NCBI GenBank assembly: GCA_012862575.1
Contig: BLSF01000034.1
Span: 379,712 to 443,711, forward strand
Origin: Parietichytrium sp. I65-24A
Taxonomy: Eukaryota; Sar; Bigyra; Thraustochytrida; Thraustochytriidae
Direction: 5' to 3'
DNA length: 64,000 nucleotides
A program made the position numbers and the translations under genes. Numbering within the stretch: the first letter of the stretch is position 1; each line of letters opens with the position of its first letter. This document shows, piece after piece, positions 22,529 to 33,693 of the stretch. The notes beneath the pieces are model-generated. The model saw only the letters and a program-made list of their open reading frames with translations, did not search any database and had not been told where the DNA came from.

Positions 22529-24915
22529 CTAGAGCTTAGACGAAGCCGACAGAGGAGGCGGATAGCCGGTTGTGTCATCTGGCTCGCACATCTCACAAGG
22601 TTTGTTGCGCAGAGCGAGGAATTCAAGATCAAGGTATGGCTTGACTGCCTGGAAAAAGCTCGGCACGACCTCCTCGTTGGTTGGTGAGGATGCGGCTGCG
22701 AGATATTGCTGCTCGTACACGTCGCCATCGAAGCCTCCGATCGTCCTAGAGTATTGCGCGAAACAAGAAGGAAGCAAGAGTAACCCCCGTTAGTCTCCAG
22801 AGCTTCAAGAGGCCGCCAATCGTTTTCAACTCAAGGAATCATCAAATAGAACTTACGATCCAAGCGCCTTGTCGGTGTAGTCCCACGCGTCCACGAGCGC
22901 CACGGCCTCGGGGCGTAGTTCCGAGCAAAGCTGGCCGACGGCCTCCTGAACCATGCCATATTGCTGCATATCGATGAGACCCACCCATTGACGCCCATCA
23001 ATCATGTCGCTGAGCGCAAAGAGAGCGCATACTTTTTGAAGCACGGACCGGCAGGCAGTGTCCTCGCACGTGCTCACGACCTCAGCAAACTTGGTGAGCA
23101 TAAAGTAGAGCACGTGGCTCTGGCCCATGTACACTGCGCGCAAGGTCAAAGCCCCCCACGCAGAGTCGAACGATTCTCCTCGCTTCAGGCGAGCGTCCAA
23201 CGCATCCTTGGTCATCTTGACCTGACACACTGCTCTGTGACGGAACCAGTCGATGAGGTACTCGACCGAGAAGAAGTCCTGGGGCTGTTCTGCTTGGCGC
23301 GGCCGGTCTTTCTCAACCGTGAAAGATTTGTCCTGCAGCACTTGAAGACACTGCGCGAGCCCAGAGAGCGGCTTCCCAGCCTCTGCATCCGCGCAAGCTT
23401 TTACGAGGTAGCGAGCAGTCTGCAGCAGCATGACCTGATAGCACGAACGTGGACAAGACAAACGACTCCGCTAAGTACATTGTTCTCGACAACCCTGGCT
23501 TTCACGAAAAGGCAAGCAAATCTAACCTAAGGAACCATAACATCACTTACATTTGTTTCTCCTTCCGCCGTTGCGCGCCACTTGTAATCCGCTTCGAGAC
23601 CGGCAATTCCGCTACCCATCAAATAACCTGCCCCACCACAGCTCTTGCGCAGCTCTTCAAGACCTTTGGCAGCGGCATTGCAGCAATAGCCCTTCAGACC
23701 TGCCGCAGAAGCGTGGACTTCCGGCAGATCTGCGCCAGCGTCGTCTGGGTTGGCCTGCAAGCTCTCCATCCTGTCACTGAGCCAGTTGCTTGTGAATCGA
23801 ATCGCAAACGCCAAGCTGAGCTCTCGCAAGAGTACATATTGAGTCATTTTGTAGTCAATGACCTTGTTTTCCTCGGCCAAATGAGACCGAGAGGAGGTGT
23901 CTTTGAACCCCTGCCTCCTGACCGCATTGTATCGCACAGCGATCGTAGCGCCCTTGGAAAGAAACACGGACGCACCGGCGACCATGGACACTCTCGCAGA
24001 CATCATGGTCAGGTATGCCGCCTTGTCGTTCGAGCCCCCGCCCCCGAGATCGTGCTTGACATACCGGCCATCAGGTTCCACATGCTGCCTCTTCTCCATC
24101 ATGTGCCTCCGTGGAATGCGGACATCTCGTAGGCGGAGGTACCCGATATCGACTTCGTTTTCGCCGGCCTTCTTGCCGAGATCCCCCACTTCCACTCCAG
24201 GAAGGGGTTTCAGGTTCTCGTCTCGAAGCTGGAGCATAAAGACGTGAAGGCCGTACTCTTTCCCGTCGATGATGAGCTGGGCGTACAAGACGCAGTGCGT
24301 GCTCGTGGCCATCGAACTTGGCCACCACTTCATCGAGGTGAGAGTCGGAGTGTTTAGAACAAACTCCCTGGTCTCTTTATCGTAGTGGGCGGTCGTCTCA
24401 AGCCCTCGCACGTTGCTGCCATGCCCGAGTTCCGTCTGGGCATACGACCCCGTAATTTGCATCGTGTAAGCCTTTGGAAGCCACCAGGACATTTGCTCCG
24501 GGCTGCACTGACCAACAAGGGTCGTGAGGAAGAGGCCAAAGCCTGGGTATCCGGCCATGGTCTGCGCCATGGTCATGTACATCATCTCATTTTTCTTGGG
24601 CGTTTGAAATTTGTCCAAGTACTTTTTGTGGATCTTCATAAAGTGCTCAAAGTTCGCGGCGATCCCTCCTTGCTTTCCAATGCGATCAAGGTCATGCCTC
24701 GAGCTCTTCCCGCCATGGTCGTCCAGCACCTCCGTGGACTCCGCAATCCTTCTGCGGCGAAGCGTCTCAGCCTTCCCGCCATCGATGAACGTGGTCAGCG
24801 TGTCCACTTGGAACGAAGCCTTGCTTCTCTCCTCATCCAAAACGCCTTTGGTGCCGCCGCTCGCCCAGCTCGCCTTGCTCGAGTGTTCCACGTCCGTGTC
24901 GCGGTACTTGGTCAT
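22529..24915 (-). CDS. Peroxisomal acyl-CoA oxidase (3 exons)
   Basis: Exons 24915-23551, 23434-22857 and 22745-22529 join in phase to 719 residues, close to the usual 650-720. Acyl-CoA oxidases are FAD enzymes that oxidise acyl-CoA to trans-2-enoyl-CoA with transfer of electrons to O2, giving H2O2: the first step of peroxisomal beta-oxidation. Visible signatures: an A-Q-T-E-L-G-H-G-S-N-V-x-G-L-E-T-T-A motif, the K-W-W-P segment, a C-G-G-x-G-Y motif, and the E-G-E-T-N-V segment that completes across the first junction and includes the expected catalytic Glu. The second junction restores a L-G-S-T-I-G-G-F-D-G-D-V-Y motif. The protein ends in S-K-L, a canonical PTS1 peroxisomal import signal, independent support for the third exon. 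Donors are GTAAGT. Confidence 0.92.
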
Positions 24916-25687
24916 CTTGCTTCTTTGCCGTCTATGTCGAGATTAACGGGTCGAAAACCTTCTTTCTCACTCACTCACCGCTCAATCCGGGTCTGTGCAG
25001 CTAGACGAGGGCCGACTGCGACGCTCGAAAGACTCGAAAGGAGCGGATTGAGACACTCTTTTCGGCTCTGCCTTGTCTTGTTTCGCTTGGTTCTGTTTTG
25101 AAATGCATGTGTGTGTAGAGTGTGTGTGGCTTTGTTGACTGATTGATCTTTGTTGGGCCGAAAGGAAGAGGCGTTGATTGTTTGTTGACCGCAAGGTTTG
25201 CGTCGTTCAACAAGTTCGTGTTTTATACACGAGCTTGCTTGTTTGTTTGTAAGTTGCAAGTTGCAAGTTGCAAAACAACTCGTTGTCTTTGTTTTCATTT
25301 GTGTGTTTTCATTCATTTGCATTAGTTGTTTCATTTGTTTGCTGTTTCTTTTTCATTCATTTGTTTCTTTTGTTTGTCTTTGTTTGGTCACATCTCACAT
25401 TCCATATCTTTCGTTTGCGCACTCAGCCGACTTTGACCATCTGAACTCTCCGCGTCCGGTACAACGCACCGCCGTGCACTTGTTCCCGTAATATACGCGC
25501 TTGTCCCTGGATACGAAGCTAATGTGCGAGGACTAAAGTGCACGATAACTCTCACAGTGTCCCCGGTCCGTTGCGGAACGTTTTGTGCTTGGGTTTGGGA
25601 CAGGGGTCCTCGATAAGTAACCGCCAACCTGAGGGAGAAGGGGGACATTGACATTTTGATCGACTGAATCCTGCCACAATCATCACC
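24916..25687. promoter_or_regulatory. Divergent intergenic region (acyl-CoA oxidase / DUF1279-like gene)
   Basis: About 770 bp upstream of both flanking genes. Contains a TTTGTTT-rich stretch and a triple TTGCAAG repeat (about 25252-25272). No gene seen. Confidence 0.45.
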
Positions 25688-26446
25688 ATGTTCCGGGCGC
25701 TTGCGTACTCGCGTACACTGCGCGGACAGAGCCTGCGGTGCGTACTTACGCGAAACAGAGTGCTCAGCCAGTCCGCGGCTGCGCAACGCACGAGCCCCAC
25801 GGGCCCCAGTAGCGGCGGCGGTAGCAATGGTATGGTGGACAATCTGGCGGGTCTTGTAAATCGTAGCTTCGAAAAGTACCCGCGCGAAACGATAGCGAGC
25901 ATGCTGTGCATGGAGATCGTTTCAATCTACGGTACGCACAAACTGCTCGTGTGGAGCGGTGTGCATATCCCACCGGACTTTGCAGTGGCGTTCGCAATGG
26001 CGAGACCTCTTCGTCGGCTCAGACTTCCATTGGAAATACTTGGCGCGGCAGCGCTGTGTAGACTGGTTCCGCAGCTGAAGAGCATCAATATGAGCGCAGC
26101 AATTGCCGGGGCAATGCCAGCCGCAATTCGATCGAGGTTCGCGAGCAATTCCACGTTGAGAATGGGCGGGGAGAAATTGGCAGGAGTTATCAACAAGTAC
26201 GGCGCCGCGTACTTTATCTCTGCGCGCTGGATCGGGGTGGGCGTTGTGTTTGCGATCTACGGGGGAATCATGTACGGCTTTGATGTCAGTGGAAAGATGG
26301 CGGAGTATGGCATTGAAAAGTATGGCGAGGTGCTGGGAACGTGGGCTGCCGCTGTGACGATGAGCGCGGCACTGTACCCGTGTACAATTGCCTGCGGTGC
26401 CGTGCTTGCCCGACCGATCGGACTCCTGACGCGAAGATTCTACTGA
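25688..26446 (+). CDS. Probable mitochondrial DUF1279/FAM210-like membrane protein
   Basis: 252 residues, single exon. The N-terminus (M-F-R-A-L-A-Y-S-R-T-L-R) is Arg/Ser-rich and lacks acidic residues for about 50 residues, as in mitochondrial presequences. Two similar halves follow: K-Y-P-R-E-T-I-A-S-M ... S-G-V ... A-M-A-R-P-L-R-R-L-R-L-P-L (about 58-115) and K-Y-G-A-A-Y-F-I-S-A-R-W ... Y-G-F-D-V (about 165-200), the latter continuing into a hydrophobic C-terminus with A-R-P-I. A K-Y-G helix followed by a glycine/aspartate turn and a second helix with an R-P motif is the general pattern of DUF1279/FAM210 proteins of the inner mitochondrial membrane. The assignment is by pattern only and could be wrong; localisation is more certain than family. 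Confidence 0.6.
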   Translation: MFRALAYSRTLRGQSLRCVLTRNRVLSQSAAAQRTSPTGPSSGGGSNGMVDNLAGLVNRSFEKYPRETIASMLCMEIVSIYGTHKLLVWSGVHIPPDFAVAFAMARPLRRLRLPLEILGAAALCRLVPQLKSINMSAAIAGAMPAAIRSRFASNSTLRMGGEKLAGVINKYGAAYFISARWIGVGVVFAIYGGIMYGFDVSGKMAEYGIEKYGEVLGTWAAAVTMSAALYPCTIACGAVLARPIGLLTRRFY

Positions 26447-29215
26447 GAATTCGCGTTGGGGCAATATTGGGAGGTCGCACTTTTGTCATCCGAGCTTAGC
26501 GCTGTAGAAGGCTTCCTTTTGATGCTCGGGTTTTGGGCCAAGAAAAAGTTCGGATGCAGAGCTCATTGTAGTGACACGTGAGAGAAAATAATTAGAGCAA
26601 CGAAACTCGTCTCACGTTTGCGCTGGAACCTTCTCTCGCGTCTTTGTTGAGCACTCTCTGCTTGGTGCAAATGAGAACCCATGATGGACGCAGCGCCATC
26701 TAGTAGCAAGCGCAAATGCATGTCTCGGTCTCGAATTAATATTTCAACTCACAGCCAGCAAGCCTTCTTCGTGCTCCTTCGTCAATCACAGAATTATTTT
26801 GGCTGAAATGGGTCGTTGGCTTTTGCGCTTCAAAGACTTCACAAAGTTCAAAAATTCATCGTCGAGAATGTCGAGTAACTACGCTCTGGTTCTACTGGTA
26901 CAGGGGTGCACACGTTGTTCTTTTGTTCTTCGTAGGAATTATGTATGCGCAATAAGCTAGCTTAACATCTATTAAAGCACTAATCGATTCCGGGACGCCA
27001 TATAGTGGGACGCATGAAGCCTATCGTTTCATCTAGTTGGCTCTTATCTTGACAGGGAGTGACGTGTTCTCGGCGGAAAAGTCACTCGTATGGCTCTGCA
27101 TAAGCTGAACCATAGTATAGAAAGAGTGCTTCTTCGTTCGCTACCGTATGGCGCAGGAGTCGATACAGGAAACCGTAATAGTACCGGGACGATATTGAAG
27201 CCTGATTACCCTGAAGCTGGGAGTTGGGAGGGTGGCGGAGGTCCTAACCAGTGTGTAGATATTCCTATTCAACTCCCTTGCCTTTCCTCTTTCCTCTCCC
27301 CCAGGTTGCCCTCCACCTTCTTTCTTTCTTTCTCTTTCTTCCAGCTACTCGTGTGCATAGCACCACCATAACCGCTCTTAAGAAAGGCATAAACTCAACA
27401 GTAGGAACCCTTCTTTCCGAATTCTGCTCTTTTCCCTAATGCGAGTAATAGGACGAATAGGAGAAGTTGAAACAACCATTTGTTTCGTTTGCTGTGGTGC
27501 GTGCCTGAGTGTCATTGGATGTCATTGGGCGTTGAGAGCTCACAGTTGAGTCAGACTAGGTTATTGCAACGATTGTTGTTCAATGAAAACAATAATGAAG
27601 TTGGTATGATGGTGGATTACAAGGTACCGTGGAGTGCTTGTTAGTACTGAAAAGCTGCGGCGGAAGAGCTCGGAGAGCGGTGCTCCCTCTTTTTGGTGCA
27701 TGTAGATCTTGATTAATTATTTTTTAAATTTTAACGAAACCAAACTCGAAATCAAACGTCTGGAACTGGTTCGTAATTTGGACTGGGAAGAACAACATCA
27801 TAGATCATATCATTGTGTGTTGTAGAATTAGACTTTCATCGGATTTTGAACTTGTTCCCCTCAAGGAGCTCCGGTCAATCACTTCGCAGTCATAGTCACA
27901 AGTTCCTGACCAGCCCTGACAACGATGTTTTTTTGACTTATTTACCAAATTACTACATTGCAGCAGTATGAATTGAAAACGGAAGAAACAGCCTGGAGCT
28001 CAGGTATGAGCCATGTACCATCATCATGTATCATCATGTATCACCATGTACTCAGATCAAAATCAAAATCAAAATCAAAATCAAAATCAAAATCAAAATC
28101 AAAATCAAAATCAAAATCAAAATCAAAATCAAAATCAAAATCAAAATCAAAATCAAAATCAAAATCAAAATCAAAATCAAAATCAAAATCAAAATCGTCG
28201 ATGCTCACAGTGAGTAACTAAAACTGCAGCCCAGAGCCCGTCGGAAATTTCTCGAAGGAGCTTGGGCGGAAATTTCTTCTTCCTCGACGTGCGGGCAACT
28301 TCGTCAGAATTCCAGAATTCAGCTTTTCCTGTGAAGAGAGGGATCATCATCTTCATCTTCATCGATCGATCAACGATCTCCTTCTCGAAAGATGCAACTA
28401 GCAAGCAACCAGCAACCAGCGACAAGCCCTCGAATCGACTCGCGCAGCCAACAACACTCATTTTCAAGAACAATAATTAATAATTAAAATCAGTCTCAAA
28501 ATCAATCAAACATGCAAACATGCAAAGCAAATCTTTGGCGGACAGTGAAAGAAAAATTGCCAAACAGTCTCCCAAGCCTACTCCTTTCCATAAATGAGCC
28601 TAGTACTGTACCCAAGGTCCCAATCCTCTCCACCGGGTGATGGCGCGTGTGGCGCTTCTTACCGTTTACGGTGTCTATCACTACCACATCGCAGAACATC
28701 CCTCTCTCCAAGAGCCGTCTCTTCCAATCTCTCCCACTAAGCGTCCCTATCGACATACATAATCCCCCAGGGTGCTGCTAGTCATGCAATAGCATTTACG
28801 CTGGTAGTCTTGCCCGCCCCTCACAGGAGAGACACAGAGACCATCTCACGTTTGTCTGGAGGTTTCCGGTCGAGTCCTACCACAACCGGTAGCAAGCTTC
28901 CTACCACCGTCGCGGGCGCGTACACACTCGAGCTCACTGCGGGGACCGCGTCCCACCGTCCCACTGTCCCACTGTCCCACTTCTGTCCGTCCCACAGCCC
29001 CACAGCCCCACAGCCCCACAGCTCCACAGTGCGCGAGCGTGTTGGAGGAAAGGGCAGAGAGGGCAGTGCGGTGGAAGGAAAGAAAGACAGAAAGAAAGTA
29101 GGAAAGAAGAAGAAAATTTACCGAGCGTAGAGTCCCCGGCGAGTACCCCCTGAGTGCGTCGGCAAATAGGGGTCGGACTGGGCAAGTAAACCAATCGTGC
29201 CAAGGGACGGCCGAG
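26447..29215. other. 2.8-kb intergenic region with hexanucleotide satellite
   Basis: No supported gene. Holds the (TCAAAA)n array at 28056-28196, preceded by a short ATCATCATGT repeat (about 28020-28050), and CCCACAG repeats (about 28985-29025). Long open frames across the satellite are artefacts of the 6-bp unit. Confidence 0.5.
28056..28196. repeat. (TCAAAA)n hexanucleotide microsatellite, about 23 copies
   Basis: Essentially perfect tandem array of a 6-bp unit over about 140 bp, the longest simple repeat in the window. All three forward frames stay open (Lys-Ser, Gln-Asn or Ile-Lys dipeptides). No conserved protein flanks it. Confidence 0.95.
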
Positions 29216-30250
29216 ATGATTGGCGCGCAGGAGAAAGCGCGCGAGCTGGAGGTGAATGGTGTGGCTCTGCACGTTCTTCTACTGTCCGTGCGCAAGGAAA
29301 GCATGCGCGCGGAGGTGCTGGCGGCCAAGTCGCGTAACAACGGCGCTGTGGAGCTGGGTCAAGTCGGCGCGTTCGGCGGACGAGAACGGATCTTGGCGCT
29401 GTTCCAAGCGGACCCGGAGATGGTGGACGTGGAGAGCGCCACGGAGCGCAAGGCGTTCGCGTGCTCGATGGCTGCGTGCCTGCCGTGCTGCTTGCCAGTG
29501 GCGCCGTGCATGCTGGCCGAACTGGCGTTTCAGAACCGTGCCCGGAAGGCAAGCTATTACGTGGTCACCGACCTAGGTCTGTATTTGATTTTTGAAGAGT
29601 CTCGCAAGCCGGCGGCCGATGAGTATTGCTGTAATTATTATATCCTGGAGGCGCACAACCTGTTCATGAAGTGGAGCGATGTCGTCAAGGTCGAGCAGAG
29701 GGCTGACAAGAGTGCGATCACAATCTCTGGGACCGTGTATGCTCCTGAGCCCAACGTCCTCATGGAGAAGGTGACCTGGGTATGGTTTGTGAGAGAGTCT
29801 CGCGCTTGTGTCGACCTGATTAATCGCCGGGGATCGCTCGTTGCGGGACAGAACCCATCTGCACCTGCACCTGTGCGTTCGCCAGTCCAAAGCTTTGCTT
29901 CGGAACAGCAAGCTCCCCCGGTTGCGGACATTCTCCGTTTCAGATCCCTCGGAAACAGTACTATCGCCCCCTCGCCACCAGTCGTGAGAAGGGTCTTCGT
30001 AGCATCAGAGGGAAACCACTCGGTGGAAACCAACATCGAAAGTATTCTATTGCAGGGCGAAACGTCCTGGCCGGACTTTCTCGAGCTAGTCAGCGGAGCT
30101 CTGGGGATTCAAGGCATGGAGCAGCGGACCTTTTGGATTCGCAGAAGAGACTCACGCATTCAAGTGCACTCATGCGAAAGCTTGCGCACAAATGATTTGG
30201 TATTTGTCGCACAACAGGAAACTGAGCCGACAAACCTGCAACTGCAGTGA
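29216..30250 (+). CDS. Unidentified protein with PH-like core and C-terminal ubiquitin-fold-like segment
   Basis: 344 residues, one exon, ATG at 29216. I do not recognise the family. Visible parts: a helical N-terminus (1-75); a Cys-rich hydrophobic stretch (A-C-S-M-A-A-C-L-P-C-C-L-P, about 80-100); a beta-rich segment (about 105-200: S-Y-Y-V-V-T-D-L-G-L-Y-L-I-F-E ... W-S-D-V-V-K-V-E ... V-T-W-V-W-F-V) that reads like a PH-type fold in which a T-D-x-x-L-x-x-x strand is followed by a charged binding face; a Pro/Ser-rich linker (about 205-265); and a C-terminal beta/helix segment (about 275-335) ending in T-N-D-L-V-F-V-A, reminiscent of ubiquitin-like or PB1-like folds. The Cys-rich stretch could be a palmitoylation or membrane-contact site. 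Function unknown. Confidence 0.7.
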   Translation: MIGAQEKARELEVNGVALHVLLLSVRKESMRAEVLAAKSRNNGAVELGQVGAFGGRERILALFQADPEMVDVESATERKAFACSMAACLPCCLPVAPCMLAELAFQNRARKASYYVVTDLGLYLIFEESRKPAADEYCCNYYILEAHNLFMKWSDVVKVEQRADKSAITISGTVYAPEPNVLMEKVTWVWFVRESRACVDLINRRGSLVAGQNPSAPAPVRSPVQSFASEQQAPPVADILRFRSLGNSTIAPSPPVVRRVFVASEGNHSVETNIESILLQGETSWPDFLELVSGALGIQGMEQRTFWIRRRDSRIQVHSCESLRTNDLVFVAQQETEPTNLQLQ

Positions 30251-30766
30251 TTCTGCAGATTGATGAGTAACGCACGAGAGTCTGACGGACATTCTAGTTG
30301 GGCAACTCTATTTGGTTCAGCCAGGGGTTTGATAGAGAGCAATATCCATTGTATAGTCCTCTTGTTGGCGGCACTCAAAATGTATGACCTCTGTTTCCCC
30401 TGTATCGACTTTTCACTTATGATGTTTAATTTTTATATCGATATGTAAAACAACAAACGAAATGGTAAACTGATATCAAATAATTGTCCTCTGGGTCCAG
30501 CGATGCAGCCGACTTTGTCACGCGATAGCGCAATGCTTTTTGTTCGAATCTTGTCACTGCGAGCCAGAACGATTACTAATTTTGTTCTTTTGTGCATTTT
30601 GTCCCCTACCGTCAAAAGCTATGCATGAAACAGATGCAAACAACAATGACAACCGAAATCGTCATGCTGCAAAGTAGAAACCAGTCAACGTGGAACAACG
30701 TTTGACTTCTTACACTTCTTACTTTACTACCTCCTTGGACAGCATTAAAAAAAATAAAAATATAAG
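30251..30766. other. Spacer between PH-like gene and tRNA-Ala
   Basis: About 500 bp without a gene. Its right end (30746-30766), read on the minus strand, is the T-rich run just after the tRNA and would terminate RNA polymerase III. Confidence 0.5.
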
Positions 30767-30880
30767 TGGAGACGTGGAGAATCGAACTCCAGACAATCTG
30801 AAACTATGTTTCAGTCTAGGTGAACTAACACCTCAACTTGCCATTGCAAATCAGACATGCTACCACTGCATCACGCCCCC
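30767..30880 (-). tRNA. tRNA-Ala (anticodon UGC) with 42-nt intron
   Basis: Reading the minus strand from 30880, every arm folds. The acceptor stem GGGGGCG/CGTCTCC has seven pairs including the G3:U70 wobble that identifies tRNA-Ala. The D stem is ATGC/GCAT with loop AGTGGTA. The anticodon stem is TCTGA/TCAGA with loop TTTGCA. The T arm is TGGAG-TTCGATT-CTCCA, and the discriminator base is A73. The anticodon stem closes only if a 42-nt intron (30844-30803) is removed after position 37, the canonical place for eukaryotic nuclear tRNA introns. Downstream lies a T-rich pol III terminator. The mature tRNA is 72 nt before CCA addition. The match of anticodon TGC with G3:U70 is mutually confirming. 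Confidence 0.9.
30803..30844 (-). other. Intron of tRNA-Ala(UGC)
   Basis: 42 nt inserted one base 3' of the anticodon, between positions 37 and 38. It contains sequence able to pair internally (for example GAGGTGTTAGTTCACCT). Boundaries are set by closure of the five-pair anticodon stem, so they may be off by a base. Confidence 0.8.
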
Positions 30881-31089
30881 ATTTGGTTACCAGGATGCTC
30901 AGGTGAGCAAATATATTCTCTGCGTCACATGGTCTTGAGAAAATTACATCAGAGGTTTGTTTTGATTCATTGAGATTGATTGAGATTGATCTCAAGAAGA
31001 AGAAATTTGACCACGACAGTGGGTGGGTGGGTGAGTGAGTGCAAGCTGTGAATTGACGATGACCAAAATACAAGATTGTTTCCGATTTT

Positions 31090-33693
31090 TTAGGCGCGCT
31101 GGACGTCTGCTCTGCAAGCAAGTACAAGCAAGACGTCTTGCGGAGAAAGCGCGGCGATTCCATAGCCTTCCTCGAGGATGTCGTATAGTTGCGTGCCCAC
31201 AGGGCCATCCCGAGTCCCGTCCCAAGATGTCAACAACTTGCGAATGGCACTGCTTAGGGACATCAGGTTGTGAGCTGGCGCCGAAACCAACTTTCCGAGC
31301 TCTTTCAGCTTTCGGAAAAACTTGTTTTCCGGCCTCTTTGAGAACATTGCAAAGCAGGAGCACAGAGCTTCAAAATCTTTCACGAATCTTTGCCCGCCAG
31401 CAAAATTGAACTTGCAAGACGACTCAAACAGAGCCTCCTCCAAAAATTGCGAAATGCGAGACGCCATCTTTGCAGCGGCAGCGTGAGCAAGTCTCGGGTG
31501 GAGCTTGGTTTCCAGGAGCCTGAGATAGGACGAAAGCAACTCAAGAGGTTCGGATATTTCAGGCGATTGAAAAGGCTCGAGATCGCCGGTATTGTACGCG
31601 CCTTGGCGGGCAGTCGTCGCAAAGGAGTCAGCAGACGACACGAATGCAGCCTTGAACGCGTCACAAACGTTTTCCAAGCTCTGATCAATGAAAGAACCAA
31701 GCCTGTCCATACTGGGACCGAGCACGGAATCCGAGTTCGATGAACCAAGATCGGCGGATTTGGGCTGTTTTCCTGTGACAGTCTTGCGTGCAACCTTTAC
31801 AGGCATCTGCAACAAGCTACGAGTCAAGGATGCCGTCACGCGAGTAGCGCCCTTGAGTACATCAAGAGCGGCAGTCGTATCCATGCGCTTGCTTTCGCGA
31901 GCAGCAAACTGAGCTTCCCCGGCGTTCTCGCGGATATATTGCGAAACTTGAACATAGTTGGGCTCTAGCTGCCAATGATCCAGAACCGTTCGAGGATACT
32001 CAGCCCCATTCACAAGCACGAGGTATTGTGCAAGTGTGGGCACGCTGCAAGTGTTTATGGAGCTAGGTGTGACGTTGAGTCGCTTCAGCCTGGACTCCAG
32101 CGTTGCACAGTATTCTTCGATGAGTGGCAGCTCCACGAGTCTCACAAATACAAACTGCGACTCGATGCAGCGAATCGAAAAAGCCCTTTCAGCGACTGCT
32201 GACACTATTGAAATAAAGTGATCGCAGCACTCTGGTCGAGTGTAAGCTGCAAGTGTGCTGCTGTTCTCCGTGCCTTGCTTTGCCAGCGCAAAGGTCTCCT
32301 CCTCGGATATTCCTACCGTCTCATAAATCGTACGCCAGGCGGTCGTTTTTGCGAGCTCTTGACTGACGCGCTTCTTGGCGAATTCCAAGTCTGACTCCAT
32401 CCACCGCAGGAAAATAGCCCTATCGGCACAGAAAAAGTCCAGGCATTTAGGCCATCGAGAGAGTACAGGTTCTGCAAACCAATCTTGAGCAGTTGTCACC
32501 TTCGCGTCGGCGCAATAGCTGTATGTCTCCAACAATTTCTTATCCAAAGCAAGAGCCTCGTCTACCGTGCTGCATACAAGGCGGTTCATCTGTGTGATTG
32601 TGGGCCACTTGGCCTCGTAATGGATGTGGAGCACTTTCACCAGGATACGAACAAAGTGAGCCAGCACATCGACGAACTGCCCAGGTAAGTACTGATGGAC
32701 GTGCAGCTCTACGATGGGCTGAATGTTGTCTACCAGAAACTCGCTGTGCTCCTTCACTGCCTGCAAAATAAAGTGATGATACCAGTCCGGCTGATCAACT
32801 CTGTTCGTCGCGCGCTCCCCGCTAAAGTGGTATCTAAAGCGCTGCACGATGGGCTTCACGAGCGCCTTGATGCACCAAAGCTCAAAGCTGACCTCCTTGC
32901 CCCGGGTAGGCAGCGCTACCACATCGGCCTCTGCGTCGAGCTGCAGCTGCGCCAGCTCACTCACGGCCTCTTTCAGCTCCGCAAGATTCTCGCCCGCCAG
33001 ATTCAGCGTCGGATTATTCGCGGTGATAGGCCAGTCGATTCTGCGCAGGCAATCCTTCACGCGTAGCTCCATCCTCTTCCTCGCTATGCTCTCGCATTCC
33101 TCGATCTTGAGCGCCAGCGCTTTTCCCACATGTAAATCAGCAACCCCGCTCTCCTCCGTGAACGCGCGACATTCCCTCTGCATCTTTCGCATCTCGGCCA
33201 ACGTTCTGGCCATCTCCGATGTGGCATCCACCGCCGCTCCCGTCTCCTCGCCTTCAGCTGCGTCCCAAGCCAAAGTCTCCGCCATGGCCAACGCCCGGCC
33301 GCATTGCACGTACGACCTGGCCCGCGCGAGCTCTTGCAACGCATCCAGCATGGGCTTGACTCGCTGCGCCAGCGGCCGAGCTTCTTCTCGCGATCGATTC
33401 ACCTTCTCCAGCGCCGTTTCCGCATCCTGTCCTACGCTCCGAAGCCTTCGCACGTCCGCGTCCCGCTTCTCCAAAACTCCAACCCCAACGCCAACATCAA
33501 CGTCAATGTCAATGTCAATGTCAACGCCGCTCTCCATCGACCGCGCGAGTTCGGCATCCTTGCGGGCGTCGGCGAGCGCTCGAGAGATGGTCCCATCTTT
33601 GAGGCACTTTCGCCATGCTTCCAGCAGCGCCGCGTCCGAGTCATTGCCAACGTCCTCCAGCAGCAAAAGCGAGTCCAGCTCCGCGGCGGCCAT
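31090..33693 (-). CDS. RINT1: RINT1/TIP20 family vesicle-tethering protein
   Basis: 867 residues, single exon, ATG at 33693 (M-A-A-A-E-L-D). RINT1/Tip20 is a subunit of the NRZ/Dsl1 complex with NAG and ZW10, which tethers retrograde COPI vesicles to the endoplasmic reticulum. Family-like features: helical N-terminal region with Ala/Arg/Glu-rich coiled coils (about 20-200); the central block with H-F-V-R-I-L-V-K-V-L-H-I-H-Y-E-A-K-W-P and a T-Y-S-Y-C segment; then W-F-A-E-P-V-L-S-R-W-P-K-C-L-D (about 390-470), characteristic of RINT1/TIP20; and a helical C-terminus. Length fits (human about 790). An N-terminal Asp-Ile/Asp-Val/Gly-Val dipeptide run (about 57-73) is encoded by a GTCAAT-type hexanucleotide repeat. 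Tail-to-head with the MFSD5-like gene 890 bp upstream. Confidence 0.85.
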   Translation of the reverse strand: MAAAELDSLLLLEDVGNDSDAALLEAWRKCLKDGTISRALADARKDAELARSMESGVDIDIDIDVDVGVGVGVLEKRDADVRRLRSVGQDAETALEKVNRSREEARPLAQRVKPMLDALQELARARSYVQCGRALAMAETLAWDAAEGEETGAAVDATSEMARTLAEMRKMQRECRAFTEESGVADLHVGKALALKIEECESIARKRMELRVKDCLRRIDWPITANNPTLNLAGENLAELKEAVSELAQLQLDAEADVVALPTRGKEVSFELWCIKALVKPIVQRFRYHFSGERATNRVDQPDWYHHFILQAVKEHSEFLVDNIQPIVELHVHQYLPGQFVDVLAHFVRILVKVLHIHYEAKWPTITQMNRLVCSTVDEALALDKKLLETYSYCADAKVTTAQDWFAEPVLSRWPKCLDFFCADRAIFLRWMESDLEFAKKRVSQELAKTTAWRTIYETVGISEEETFALAKQGTENSSTLAAYTRPECCDHFISIVSAVAERAFSIRCIESQFVFVRLVELPLIEEYCATLESRLKRLNVTPSSINTCSVPTLAQYLVLVNGAEYPRTVLDHWQLEPNYVQVSQYIRENAGEAQFAARESKRMDTTAALDVLKGATRVTASLTRSLLQMPVKVARKTVTGKQPKSADLGSSNSDSVLGPSMDRLGSFIDQSLENVCDAFKAAFVSSADSFATTARQGAYNTGDLEPFQSPEISEPLELLSSYLRLLETKLHPRLAHAAAAKMASRISQFLEEALFESSCKFNFAGGQRFVKDFEALCSCFAMFSKRPENKFFRKLKELGKLVSAPAHNLMSLSSAIRKLLTSWDGTRDGPVGTQLYDILEEGYGIAALSPQDVLLVLACRADVQRA

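Noticed and set aside
27958-28221. Open frames across the (TCAAAA)n array giving Lys-Ser, Gln-Asn or Ile-Lys runs
   Set aside because: Three overlapping forward frames are open only because the unit is 6 bp; no conserved flanks, so not called as a gene.
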